Source: Eremophila alpestris peregrina
Taxonomy: Eukaryota; Chordata; Aves; Passeriformes; Alaudidae
Length of the DNA: 64,000 nt
NCBI GenBank assembly: GCA_009792885.1
Contig: WMCF01000007.1
Coordinates: 10,664,278 to 10,728,277, forward strand
Direction: 5' to 3'
Numbering within the stretch: the first letter of the stretch is position 1; every line of letters starts with the position of its first letter. Made by a program: the position numbers and the translations under genes. Positions 48,690 to 61,143 of the stretch are shown here, piece by piece. The notes under the pieces are model-generated. The model had not been told where the DNA came from. It saw only the letters and a program-made list of their open reading frames with translations, and searched no databases.

Positions 48690-48880
48690 CGTCAGTGCTC
48701 CGTGCAAACCGGAGTCGGTGGGAACCGAGCCCTCCCTCCTTCGGGATGTGCGCGCCGGCGTTGCGCTCTGCCCCCCTGTGGCTGCAGCCGGGTACTGCAG
48801 CTCATTGGCAAGGGAGTCATGGAACCTTGCGAGCTTTGGGTTGGAAGGGACGCCAGTTCCTTGCTCAGTGCTCTCATTCC
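48690..48880. other. GC-rich patch with possible CR1 tail
   Basis: CpG-rich sequence about 380 bases after the FRYL 5' exon. Its right end includes GGGTTGGAAGGGAC at about 48839-48852, followed by CCAGTTCC, which matches the conserved CR1 3' region, so part of the patch may be an old CR1 remnant. The remaining CpG-rich part is unexplained. Confidence 0.4.
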
Positions 48881-50304
48881 AAAGGCAGTGCCATATATAT
48901 ATGCTCTTTTCTTTGCTGCTTTGCATGTAAGGATTTTACCAGTAGGAAATAGATATGCACTGATGTCAAGTACAGGGCAACTACAGCTATTGTCACTAAA
49001 GCACTTCTGAGCTGAAATGAGTATAGATAGATCCAACCAACATCTAAACTGCCCTTCCAAATAGTATAACACACTGCTTTTCTACAGTCAAGTAGTAAAA
49101 CTGATAGACCATGCTTTCTTTGGGCCTTTGAGAACAGGGGGTACATTGGTGTGACAGAATGAAAATGTTGAAGTGCTGTTGTTGATATGCTATTTGCTAT
49201 GTGGAGTTTTGTGTTTGAAACAATGTCATTACTTTTATATTCTATAATACTTTATAGAATGTAATAGAATATTTTATGTCCTATTATTAACTGTCATTAT
49301 TAATTAGAATATGATATGTTCTATAATGTTTCCTCATAGCTCTCACTTTCCTTTATTTTCTATTGTTCTGAAGATTCTGTGCAGGAGAAGTATACAAAAA
49401 ACCAGAATTTGAATGCATGATAAGTTCCACCTTTGGAACATCTCCAATATATCACATACCCATGTTTGCTTCTGTTACTTTGTTTTTCATTTCTAGTTAT
49501 ATAACATGCTGACTTGCTTAATTGTCCTTTGTTAGAATTTTATACTGTAATTATTTTTGTACTGATGTATTCTTCTTCTCAAAGTATAATAAATTTGTTG
49601 CTGCTGAAGTTTACCTTAAACACCATATCTTGCTATTGCTCAAGGAGGGCAAGTACATCTTTGAACATTAGAGTAGGAACTCCAACTCAATCTTTTAAGT
49701 GAAACAGAAAAATGGAGGCAGAGGGTTTGAGAATATTACTATAATTTTTTTACTGATTTCTTTTGTGTATGCTTATCCTGCTTAGGACAACTTTAATTTT
49801 ATCTAATTCTAAAAGTTTTTGGTGCTTATGTATGTTTCTATGTTTCTGTATGTTTATATAGAAAATGTGCTCCATTTACAAACTTCAAATGGTCAAGTTT
49901 GAATTCTGTAGTTTTTCTTTATTGGGAACAAGGCTGTCCAGTACTGATTTAGTTTTCGGAATACTTTTTAGAGATTATTGTGCTTTTTATATTTGCTGTG
50001 AGATGTTTAAAAAGCAATCAGGTTTTTAGCAAATCAAATATTCTTAGCACTGGGTCCACAGCTTTTGTATCTATTGTCTTCTGTATTAAAAGCCGACTGT
50101 GTTTTGTATAGGCAATAAACATGTGTTTGGGGTTGTTTTTGTTTTTCACTTTAGTGAGAACTGGTCTCTCAGGGTCTATTTTCCTATTGGAGAATGCAGA
50201 GAGAGTTTTATTCACGTGCTTTCCTTTAAAAATAAGTGTGATAAGGAAAAATACTATAGATGGAAAAATGTGCCAATTGCCAATTTGGTGTCGGCAGTTT
50301 ACTC

Positions 50305-50400
50305 CCTGGAATCAGTTTCCTGATCAACCTTGTTGCTCAGGGCTTTGTCCAGGCAGGTTTTGAAAAGCTAACATTACTTCTCTGCAAAATTGTCTGGAAC
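50305..50400 (-). mobile_element. Probable ancient CR1 fragment
   Basis: TTGCTCAGGGCTTTGTCCAG at about 50332-50351, followed by CAGGTTTTGAA, resembles the conserved reverse-complement CR1 segment. The flanks are too diverged for firm boundaries. Confidence 0.4.
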
Positions 50401-53400
50401 ACCAGTTATGCTGAAAAGCCTATTTCTCTAAAAGCAATTCCTGAACAGTGTTCAAAACAATTAATGAGCCTGTTAATACTTGACAAGCATTTTTACAAGT
50501 GTAGCACCAAGTTTGGTTAATTTCATTTATAACATAATTAATAAAGGACCATCATGAGGTGGTTTTTAAAATGTATTTTATTTAAAAAAAATTTTTTTTT
50601 CATTTTCTTTTTTTCTTCTCCTTCAATAATCATTTAGGATTAAAGCAGTACTTGTTACTCACTTGTTACTCTGCTCAGCAGTTTCATTAGTTCTGTCAAT
50701 ATAAATTTTAAACTGGATATTGGAAAAATAAACAGAAAATTTGAGTCCTTTTTTTATCACAAAGTTTCTATTAAGACAGAGCTCAGTGGGCTTTCCCCCT
50801 TGCCTCCTGCTGCATTTGAACTTTCCTTCTCTCTCTGATGCCTGACTAGAGAGGTCTGTTTCTGCTGAAGAGCTTTGTAGACCATACCTAATTGTAGTGA
50901 CAAATGACTTGCAGAATGATGCCTCGTGTTGTTCAGGTAGTGTGGAACATCTGAGGCACATCTAGCAAACAAACCCCAGAAGATGAAAATGCTAATAGGG
51001 ACACAGAAGAGCTGCTTAATCTGTGAAGTGGGAAAGTGTCTGTCAGACTAGAGGGAAAAAAACTGTTGAACATGTCTGGTAGGATTTACTTCCCCTAGGA
51101 TTCTGGGGACTTTGTGCTTTGTTTTTGTTTGTTTGGGTTTCCTTTTTAGGCAGCATTCAGCATTCATAAACTTTTTGTTTTCAACATTTTTGTAATGCTT
51201 TTACTTTTTGAACTTATTTTCTGGCGTGAAGATCAGCTATGTATCTTGAACAATAAATTGTAGTTTGATTTTTTTTTTTTCTCTTGACTGCATTTTTAAA
51301 GATATAATCTGCTTTTATATTGAGCATAATATACAAGGCACTACCTGTAGGTGTTTTTTAACACCTAAAATGAAATACATTTGGCCTTCAAAGGGGCTAG
51401 ACCTGTGGTGAATCTCTTTTAGCAGTCTCATGCACCAGCAGGAAGGTGGTAGAGAAGAACTCTGTAGGCTAACTAATTTTGCTCTTGCTTAAAGTTGCGT
51501 TATTACAGTCCTTTTAAAATATGTATATGTACACACATATATACAGGTATCCATACATATATCCATATATATCTCCAACCCATGTTTTTAACGCTTTTTT
51601 TGGTCAGGCAACTGTTACATATTGGTTGTGGAGATGCTGCTGTTCTCCATTTGCAGCCAGCATCTGTTTGCTTGGAAGGAAATCGCTTGGAGAGGTGCTT
51701 AATTTAAAAGTTACAGTAACTTCTACATTAAGGTGTAGGATAACTGTACAAGTTACAGTAAAGACTCCATGTTACAGTTTGAATTATGATATATAATGGA
51801 ATGGAAACCAGAAGTCTTTAGGGAACTGAAAAATGCTTAGTCCTTGGTTAGTAGCTAATGGAAACACTGTATGTCTTTAAACAAAACAAGTATGTCAAAG
51901 ATAAGGCAGTGTTTTTTTTCAGAGGTTTGGCTAAAGCACAAGTGATGCAGCTACTTCTGATATCTCCTTTGTAGCTGCAGAGCTTTCCTGTGGAAACTCT
52001 GCATTGCCCTCCCTTGTGGCCCTGCTCATCAGGGCTTTATAAACTTGGCCCAGGGCAATTTCCATCTACAGTGCACCACTGGTCATGAAGGTCTTGTCTC
52101 TGCTATGCTTAGCTCCTCCTCAGTAATGCTCTGGCTCAGAAATGCATGATGAAGTGCAGCAAGCCTCACTTCTGATGGAGAACTGTTCCTTTGATTTGAG
52201 CCACTCCTTAAAGAATATAAGAATTCAGTCTGAAACATACAGCAGAGTTAAGGATGGAATAGCAGGGTGAGGAAAGGAGCCTTTTCCATTTCAGGTGTAC
52301 TTAGCTCCTATTCTCAATTTTAACCACATTTCATTGGCTCTCCTGTGTGAGTGATGAAAGCTAATCCTAGCATGAACAAAATGACAGTCAGCATGCCTCT
52401 TTTGCATTTCTTTAAGGAGAAAGTAATTCCAGTTTGTGAAAATTTTTGGGAAAGAATCCTCCTAACTTCTAATGTTACAATTACTAGTGTTTTATTATTA
52501 AAAATCACAAGTGAAGAGAGCACTCAGGTGTTCTTTAGTCTTTCTGTTCTCATCAGATGACTGGAGCATCACTTTTTTTCCTTTAAATAAAGGAATTCTT
52601 CCCTTCCTTGGTTATCATGTTCAGTCAGGTCCTTAAATTTCGGTTTCCTTTCTCTCCTCTTCAAAGGCAGGTGATTTTTTTCTTTTCCTTCTTGCTTCTA
52701 ACAGGAATAGGCTTAACCTCTCCTTCAGATAGGAAATACGGCAATTTTCTTCCATAATAAGGAATTCTTTCATAGATCTCTTACAATACATGCTAATCTC
52801 GTATATGTTTCTTCTGGCATTAGAAATGAGAATAATCCTTTTAATCTGATGATATCTATGAGTTAACAGTTTGCCATCCCTCTTCTGTTTTAGTCTGTAC
52901 TTTACAACTTATCACTAATAGTATGTCTGTTCCATAGATCACCTTAATGTGTTGTACTTGGGTAGAACGGTTAACACGTGGAAGTGTCTTTTGAGCTTTG
53001 CTGATGCCCCCAGGTGATTGCCAGAATGCCTGAGCAGCAGAGCTGCTGTGTAGTAACAGTAACTTTGTCTTGATTGCTGTTTTATGAGAAAAGTCTGTTC
53101 ACTGTTCTCCCGAAGGTGCAAAGTCAGTGTGCTGTGTATTGCTTCTGGGTTTTTTATTTTATTTTTTTATAAATCTTGTTTACCACTCTTCAGTTTTCTG
53201 AGCTTTACTGTTATAATACAATTATGTTTAGCAAGCAAACCTGCATGATTTTGCATAAGTACATAAATGTTCCATATAGGGTAGAAATGGATGTTTTCTC
53301 TTGGGTGGCTCAACAATTTTTTTGTTTAATTCCTTCATCTTACTGTGTGCTTGTTTACTTAGCAACTTTAATATACTGAGAATTAGTTATTCTACCAGTG

Positions 53401-56400
53401 CATTTAGTGACTGTGTTTAGTTATTTGCTAATAATCAAAAATAGTTTGGTTTCAAACTTTGGGTTTTTTCTCTCCTTCTTACTAGAGATATATATGTGGG
53501 CAAACAGACAATATCTAACTTTTAAAAATATCTGTTAGGAAGATAGATACGATAGTTTTAACTACCTCTAGCTAAGAGTAACTTTCTGAAGTCTCACAGG
53601 CAGCACTGAGAAATAATTCGTTCATCAACTTGATTTAGCTACTGTTGCACAAATGGTTAAAAGATACCTAACTGTAGAAGATGAAGTGCTTCTTTATTCT
53701 GTGACTATTTTAATATTAGTCGAGAAATCTTGATCTCTATCCGGACATCCTTTTTTTGACATGGTGGTTTTGTTATGAGAAAGAGATGACAATATGAAAT
53801 TCTATATAGGAGGACTATGTATTATGTGAGATTTATAAATCCATTGCTCCTTAGCCAGTATAAATCCTGTAATATAAATATTTTTCACAATATATATGGT
53901 GTTTCAGAGTTTTAGTAGTATGGTCTGTATAACAGAGCCTAAATTAGTAGAGACTTGAGCATGTCAATCCACACATGGCTGCAGCCACCCAGGTGGTTGG
54001 ATTTTGTTTCAAGTAGGTTGAATATTCGTTTCTACTTTCTGTTTTGCCATGTGGATTAAACTTTCTGTGGCCATGTTTCAAGGACCCAGTGAATTTTGGA
54101 TGAGAAGAACTAAAACAGATGGGATGCATGAATGCTATGTAAACCAAGGCAGAACCTGTATTTCATGTAGGCATTGAGAGCTTTTTCATTGGCTTGCAAA
54201 CAGAGCTTATCCTGTGAACTCACTAAGCATGTTTTGGGGTTTTTTAAGTAATAGAAGCTATGGAGAAGAGTCACAGTGAAAAAAAGGATAGTGATAGTTC
54301 CCTTAGGTCAGTAGTGTTTTAAACATGCCTGCCTTGTATAAAATTTTAAGCAATAAACTCCAATTAGGTTAGGCTTAGTACGGGAAGCAAGATAAGTGTG
54401 CTGTATGTAGTTTTGGGATTGAAATGAAGGTTATTTTGAACAATGGAATATAGATTCCCTTTGCCATTTGACTTTTATGATTTCAACATGATTTTAAAAG
54501 TTGGCCATTCAAACATGAAATTCTTCTACAGATGTGTACTTTTATGTAGTACTAGAGACTGTGACAATGTGAAAATCATCAACCAAATAGCCCAAATATT
54601 TGTTTAAGAAATACATGTTGACCTGTTGTTGTTCAGCAATTCTAGAAATATATGTGTGCTTGGTCTCTGGTTGTCACTTACTGTCTGTGTTCTGGCTGGT
54701 TTATGCATTAACGATTGGCAACTTCTGTTTTTCTGTAAAGCACTTAAAAAGCTTTTGGTGAAAGTTGTCTCAGTTCCTTAGAGATTCAGTTTCACAGCAG
54801 TGTTGCCATTGTTGTTCTGGCAATGAACATTTGGTTTTAAAATGTTGCTTATTTTAACGTCCTTTATAGCAAGATACCAGCATTAAGATTGTATCATTCA
54901 CTTCTATTATTTTTATAAGAAAAAAAAATCTGGCCGCTTCTATTGTTCTGGGATTGTGTAACTATGTCTTCTCTTGCTGTTTCTGCTTGTGTGGAAATGG
55001 ATATGGTTAGGTTAGGTACTGCTGCAGGTTCTTATTTGAAGAAAAATCTGCCAGTAGGAGAAATTCATAGGTTTGGGAGCTCTTGTGTGATATATCAGTA
55101 CTTAGGACAAGTGAGAGTTTAGCAACAGGAAGCCCAGATCCTTATCCTGGCTGAGGATTGTAGAAGCTGTGCGTTAGACAATACCTTGATCTTCTCAGGA
55201 ACTCCTAATGAGTTCAGGAAAGCATTGTATTCTTGCATGTGACCTCAAGATAAGAACAGTTAAAACTTAATACATAAATGGTAAAAATTTGGGAGCTTTT
55301 CTATTAAACAGAATAATACGGTATTCAGTCAGTGAACATAACAGTTTTATTTTCAACTGCTGATGGATGTATTTTGACAGATATTGCTGGGTTTTTTCAT
55401 CCTAATGCCAGATAATCAATGCCAAATTCTGAACCCCTCCCCCCAAAAATGTTTTCGGAAGTTTGTAACCTTCCAAAGAAAAAGCCACACAACTTGCTCC
55501 AAAAGGATCTCCAGCCCCCATAAAAAGCAAATAAATACAGCTTAAGTGATTGAAAGAAAAGTGAAACTTTACCAGAAACGACTGTTGTTTGTTTCTTTCA
55601 TTTCTGAGGAAATAGCTAGGTGTGTCTAAGAAAAGCTGGGGATAACTGAAACTATTTACATTTTTACATTAAAAAAAGCAGTAAACCAAAACTATAAAAA
55701 GGTTAAATGGTTTAGTTTTAAAGTATTTTGTATGCAAAATAATAGCTACAACCAGTTTGCACTGATATATAGAGAGTTTATTGCAATATTGTACATTGAT
55801 TTGTCCCTGGTTGGGTTTTTTCTGTGAAATTACATTAGTTGAATGGAACCAAGAAAACCATTAATGCCAAGTAGCTTAAGAATTATCTGTAAAGTTAAGT
55901 GTAAGTTATTTGAAGGGTGGCCTCTTAAATATATTTTTAAAGTTTGAAATAAGCATGGAAAATTGATTCCTTTAAATATTTTAGGTCCTTACAAGTGGTT
56001 AGGGCAAATTGCCAAAACATGACTCCACAATATGACAAATACACTGTTTTCTCCCTATGTGTGTTTTTCTAGGCTATGTTCTTTGTTCAAAGCAAAAAGG
56101 CTTGCCATTTAAAAAAAAAAGCAGCATATACAGAGGAAGAAACAGAGTTTGTCTTTCCTACCCATTCAAGTTTTTGTGTGAAATTGAATGTCCTACTATT
56201 TGCCTAGCAGGTATAACATAGATGTCCAGGAGCCACTACCTCTCAAGAGTTTAATGCAGATGTGTTAATTTATACCTGCAGGCTGTACTGTTTGATTTCT
56301 AACTCTCCTACTTTATTCTGCTTTCAGTTGTGTGTCCCTTAACCTTTTTGTGAGAGTAGATTGTTTTCATTGGGATAAGACAAACTATTACAAATAGTCT

Positions 56401-56814
56401 TACAAATTTGTCTTCTCTTCTAAGCATCAAGAAAAAACTTCCTATACTTGGGTTTTTCTCCTAAGTATTTGGGTGTTCTTGTAGTTCTCTGTTTTCTTAG
56501 AAGATTTGCTTCCACATGAAGCAGTGATGTCAGGTTGAAAGAGGAAGTTGGTGAAAATAGTCATGTTTATTTGGTGTGCACTAATGCTGTGTTCAATAGG
56601 TTTTATATACTATGTTCAGTATGGGATGCTTAGTTACCACCCTTAATCTCAAGAAATATTGACATTTCTTGAAGAGCTGCAAACAGAGCAAGACCACTTT
56701 GCATCACTTGGCCTGATCAGTCTTTCAAAAGGCAAAACTTGAACCCTTTCTTATACTGCTGGGTCTTTCCTGTTAAAATTCCTTTGGTGATGCTTCCAGT
56801 ACCAGCGTCCCATT

Positions 56815-56915
56815 GGTTTTTGGTGTGGTGGCATGTTGGTTTTTTGTGGTGGCATGCAGGGGAATGTTGGTGGTGGGGGTTTTTTTGGGGTGTGGGTTTT
56901 TTTTTTTTTGGCGTG
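56815..56915. repeat. G/T-rich low-complexity tract
   Basis: A roughly 100-base tract of T runs and GGTG motifs with GTGGTGGCATG repeated twice, ending in about 15 T's. It explains the opposed long open frames at 56717-57014. Confidence 0.8.
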
Positions 56916-57023
56916 TCATTCTGTCCAGTTAATGGCCTGTTGCTGAAAAGCTGGGAGAAAGCACAGGGTCTTTGTGCCAATAGATGTGCCCACCCCATAG
57001 CAGTGTTTACCTAAAGGGGAGAT

Positions 57024-57062
57024 CATAGAATCGTTTAGGTTGGAAAAGACCTTTTAAACCCC
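57024..57062 (-). mobile_element. CR1 3' tail
   Basis: ATCATAGAATCGTTTAGG followed by TTGGAAAAGACC is the characteristic reverse-complement CR1 3' end of birds. Similarity stops after about 38 bases, where different sequence begins. Confidence 0.75.
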
Positions 57063-57345
57063 CAAGGTTTGCAGTGTGAACTTCCACTTTGCTGGCGTAG
57101 GAATGCCAGGAGCCCAAGGCAAGAGAACGTGAGTTGCTGGCCCTTTGGACAATGAAGGGCACGGGGACCTGTGGTGCCAGCCAGACACCACAGACACTCA
57201 GAGACACGGCTGCCGAAGACTGAGCTGGAAGACCCCAGACATCCCTGTGCCTAGACTGAGGGTATAAACGCCCAGGAGTTCCTTTGCTCAGGGTCCCTCC
57301 TCGGACACACCAGCTCCCGCTGTTATTTGTGATTTGATTATTTTA
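57063..57345. mobile_element. Possible LTR-like remnant
   Basis: A GC-richer block abruptly joined to the CR1 tail. A TATAAA-like box (GGTATAAACG, about 57260) is followed by CAGGGTCCCTCCTCGG and a T-rich stretch, an arrangement seen in solo LTRs of bird endogenous retroviruses. I found no second LTR, viral frame or clear target duplication, so this is a weak call. It might instead be promoter DNA joined to the CpG island on its right. Confidence 0.25.
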
Positions 57346-57539
57346 AGGATCTGGACGTCTGAAGCCCTGCTATGGGAGCCCTGGGATAGAGCCTATAGGG
57401 AAACCTACTGTCTGAGTGTGAGTGTGGAGTGTGCAGCTGCGAAGGGACCTTGGTCCCGGCCCAGGTGGTGCCAGACTGGCTCCCGGATGGGCGGGTGGGG
57501 AGTTTCCTTAACATGGCTGTATTTTGGAACACATGTTCC

Positions 57540-57840
57540 CACCGTGCTAAGCAAGCTCGCCTGCTTGTTGCCTTCTGCGGGGGCCCGTGAAATCGGGCGC
57601 AGTTCTCCGCTTTCCTGTGCCCGGGTGGTTTGGGCGGCACCGCCAGGTCAAACCCAGCCCGCTGTGAGGGCCATGCGCCGGGCCGGGCGGGGGAGGCGCA
57701 GTGCGGCCTCAGGCCGCAGGGGGGCGCTGCAGGTAAAGCACTCTGGGGGCGCGGGGTTCCCGCCCCGCGCCTGGCGGGATCCCGGTGGGACCGGCGGCAC
57801 TCCTGCATCTCTCTTGCCGTCTCACGCATTAAATATGAAA
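57540..57840. promoter_or_regulatory. Intragenic CpG island in FRYL intron 2
   Basis: About 300 bases of dense CpG in AT-rich intronic DNA. It includes a donor-like CTGCAG|GTAAAG (GT at 57733) and, just before it, a CTCF-like stretch CCGCAGGGGGGCGCT (57714-57728) with two mismatches to the consensus. It is a candidate alternative promoter of FRYL or of a noncoding RNA. The 221-codon plus frame and 163-codon minus frame across it show no family resemblance. Confidence 0.45.
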
Positions 57841-60800
57841 GAAACCTTTGCCCTCTCTCTCACAGCAGGTAGGGCTGGGCTGGCGTTTCTCTGGCACGGT
57901 GAGGTAGTCCTAGAAACAGTCCGTGTTACAAAGCTGCAGGTTTGCAAGGGTTTGCTTGCTAGGGAAGAGACCTGCCAAGTGATGTGTTGTTTGTGGTAGG
58001 CTGTAGGGCCCCTAGGCGGCCCTCAAAAATTGTACTTCCCAGTATCTTGTCTGGTTTATAATTGTCTTTTACTCCTATTATTGCTAATCCTAGGAATTCT
58101 CTGCACATGTGAATTCAAGTCTCTTGCAAGTAGTTCTCTCATACATGGATCTTCTTTCATTGACCGTGTTCTGTTTTTTCAGTATTTCTTGGGATGTTCC
58201 TCCATCAGCAGGTTCACCCACTTCAGTGGAATTCCCATATTCGTGTCTTTCTATGCACCCTTGCCAAGCAGCTTGGCTACTTGTGTTCTGAAAGGTCTAA
58301 TCCAAGGAGACAGTGCTCTGAGAAGTGCTGCTGTGCTGTGATCATTCACTGGGTCTCCCACTATTCTGCATGTTTCATGAGCTGTTATCCGTTCTGATGC
58401 AAAGTTCTGCTAATGTGGATTCCTGCTAGTGAGAGGTGCAGAGCTCAGATGGTATCTTGCACAGCTAGTGATAAAAACATCAAGAACTGTGGCAGGGGAA
58501 GCCTGAATGACTTCAGCAGGCACTTCAGTGCAAAATCAGAGTCATCCTTTAAGTGTAACGGAAGTGGAACACACATAAAAAGATATCAAAGAACTTGCTG
58601 TAATGCATATAACAGTTCTATCTAAGACCAAGTCTTCTGTTTAAATTTTTTTTTAATATAGAGGTTCCAGAAGAAGAAAGTGTTAAAATTTATTGAATAA
58701 GGCTTTTTGTTGCCTGTTTTGGTTTTGTTTAAAGAAGAATTTAGGTATAACAATTTTAATATATTGTTCACTGACAGATAAACTTGCTCAGGTTGTACAG
58801 AACTCACAATCGTACATTGTACTGTTTAAGATGATGGTAAGAACAAATGTGAGGGAGGATTGAATGTGAAATGACATACCAAGGCAAAAACATAAGCCTC
58901 ATATCTTGCATTTTTTTTTTTATAAAATGCTGTTTTCATAGAATGTAATGAAGTGTGGAAATCCTGGAGTTAACCTCCAGCCATCCATATACATATATAA
59001 ATACACATATGTATCCCCAGCTATCTTCTGTGGAAGACTTCTTCATGTTCTTTCCTTAAGAGTCAAAATCCACCTCGAAGGAAAAATCAGTCAAAAGCTT
59101 TTTGATACATCTGTTTTGTATAAGCTTTATTAGTTTATCAGGTTTAATCTTGAAAAACGTTCGTGTGTATGGAGGGTGGTTTTTATCACTTGCTTGTGTT
59201 ACTTGAAAGGCTGTTGTTTTCTAATTTTAAAAAAGTATAGTTTCAACACCTAATTGTTTTTTAAATTCATCACGAACTTATGCCACATGTTGTGTAAAAT
59301 GTCACAGCTTGTGCACTTAATGTAAGTGGTGCACTCAGTACTTGCACTTCACATGTTGACTCCACCCTGTGTCCACATGTAATAAAACCTCCAGAGTGTG
59401 GTTAAGAGCACTTTGATATCTAGTTTGAGCCTTTCAGAGGGTGTTTAAGATAGGTGCAAAGTGAAACATTTGGTTGCCCCATCTGCAAACTGCAGGTTGG
59501 CAGGTGGATGGTTGGTTGGAAGCATTTCTCAGTCTCACAGAAGCATCTGAATTTCTCTCTTGTTCCCCAATGGGAGGAACTGCAGAGTAGGTTTGTGGCA
59601 AGATTTCAAGGGCAAAAAAAGAAATTCTATAGAAAATAATGCTATTATGAATAAATGGCTTGAGCTTGTAATGACTCATGATCTGTTGTAATCACAAATT
59701 GTCTTTGTGGTATCTTTATTATTTGTTCTGAAAATGCATAAACCCACTTCTCTGTAATTCTTTTTGTATTGTGGAAACAATACTGTGAATGAAATCATTA
59801 TAGGGAGAATTTTCTGCTTGATCTCCCTGCAGGAAGTGGTATTCTTGCAATATGTCTCTTATAATAAGGTCAGAATTTTGTATTCATTTATAAGGAAAAA
59901 CCTGTGTAGATGTTTGTATTCATTTACAAGGGGAATTTAGACTGACTTGGGTATCTGAGGATTTCAATGCAGGGTTGGCTAGAAAAGACATTTTCAGTCT
60001 ATTTAGAACTTGAAAAATGTCTTAGATGGCAACTTGAATGAACTTGTACCAACTTTTTCAAGTTGTGGCATTCTGAACCACAGACGTGGCAGTTGAGTGA
60101 GACTGACAACTTAATCCAGTTGAGCAGCCCCTTGTGAGCATTTCACTGAAACTGTGGGATGTAGAACATGTTATGCTGCATACTTTTCATAGACTTTTTT
60201 TTCTTTTTAAGAGCTAAACAAAATAATAAATAAATAATAAAACAAAACAAAAAAAAAAACCTCAGCTAAACCAGGCATGTATGGAGAAGTAGCCCTAGGG
60301 ATAAAGTGGATGTTTGGATAAGAGACATGTTATTTTGGTACTTGTAGTTTTCTGGGAGGTGGTGCGAATATTTTAAGTGGTAAAAATAGCACCAGAATCC
60401 CTGCAAAACAGAACTTAATATACAATGAAAGCTGGCATTTTTTGTAGTTAGTGGCTAAAACTATGTGAGAATGAGAATGGTGATGTTATACACCAGCTTT
60501 AAAAACAAAGTGCCTAGACTTTCTGAACGATAAGTGTTATCTTTCAAATACAGATGAACACTCTCTGTGCACTTTGTGAAAATGAAGTGCTGTTGAACTC
60601 TGTCAGATATGAGCTTGCAAATGTGTTGCAAATTTTCTCAGTGCTTAAAATTTTTGCAGTGCTAAATAGTGTCTCCTTGGCGTGCAGAGTTTAGCATGCG
60701 TTGGTTAATATATAGGCTTGGTGGTGTTTGGTTTTCTTATCAGTCCACACAGTGAAATGTCTTTAGAATCTGCCTTGGAGCAGCTGGGTGGCAGCTGACG

Positions 60801-60933
60801 CTGCTGTGGGCACCACCCAGGCCTAAGGTGACATCACCAGGAGAAGTCCACCTCTGTGCTCAAGGAAGTTGATGTGGAAGTCACGCTCTGTGAAGTGGAG
60901 CATAACTGCTGAGAACACAGAGGGCATGTAAAA
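57841..60933 (+). other. FRYL: FRYL intron 2, continued
   Basis: AT-rich. Contains a 19-base direct repeat (59877-59895 and 59913-59931, one mismatch) and an A-rich stretch (60219-60260). No exon recognised. Confidence 0.6.
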
Positions 60934-61112
60934 ATGGAATTCCTGAAAAAAATTGTTCCCACTGCTGCTTCTGGAGATGTTCTGGATGTTGGGAGTGCAG
61001 CCCGTGAGAGCTCTCCAAGGCTGCTGAAGATGAGACGGGTCAGGCTGTTTTCTTTAGGACAGACAATAGATGAAGATGAGGAGACACACGTTTTACATCC
61101 TGATTACTGTAC
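60934..61112 (+). CDS. Candidate alternative first coding exon (FRYL intron)
   Basis: An ATG in good context (AAAATGG), preceded in frame by TGA, opens a frame of 69 codons to 61143. Its composition is protein-like: an FLKKIVP start, then a basic stretch LLKMRRVRLFSLG and an acidic TIDEDEETH. The preceding 150 bases are GC-richer than their surroundings, like a short 5' UTR. Two donor-like sites fall near the end: ACT|GTACGT (exon end 61108, phase 1) and TAC|GTATCC (exon end 61112, phase 2). The latter shares phase 2 with the ATG exon at 48113-48312. I do not recognise the protein, and it could be a chance frame. Inference: an alternative N-terminal exon of FRYL. Confidence 0.4.
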
Positions 61113-61143
61113 GTATCCATGTCATCAACCTGGTGTAAACTGA

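Larger units (their letters stand above)
48313..57023 (+). other. FRYL: FRYL intron 2, first part
   Basis: AT-rich intron. It contains a small GC-rich patch (48690-48880), a 9-bp-arm hairpin ATTCTATAA-TACT-TTATAGAAT (49239-49260), a probable old CR1 fragment (about 50305-50400), a TA/CA-rich stretch (51520-51575) and a G/T-rich tract (56815-56915). I found no FRYL coding exon. Confidence 0.65.

Noticed and set aside
48764..48785. CTCF-like motif on the minus strand
   Set aside because: It departs from the consensus at about three core positions; too weak to list as a site.
57334..57999. 221-codon plus-strand frame
   Set aside because: It spans a CpG island and shows no family resemblance; an opposed 163-codon frame covers the same bases.
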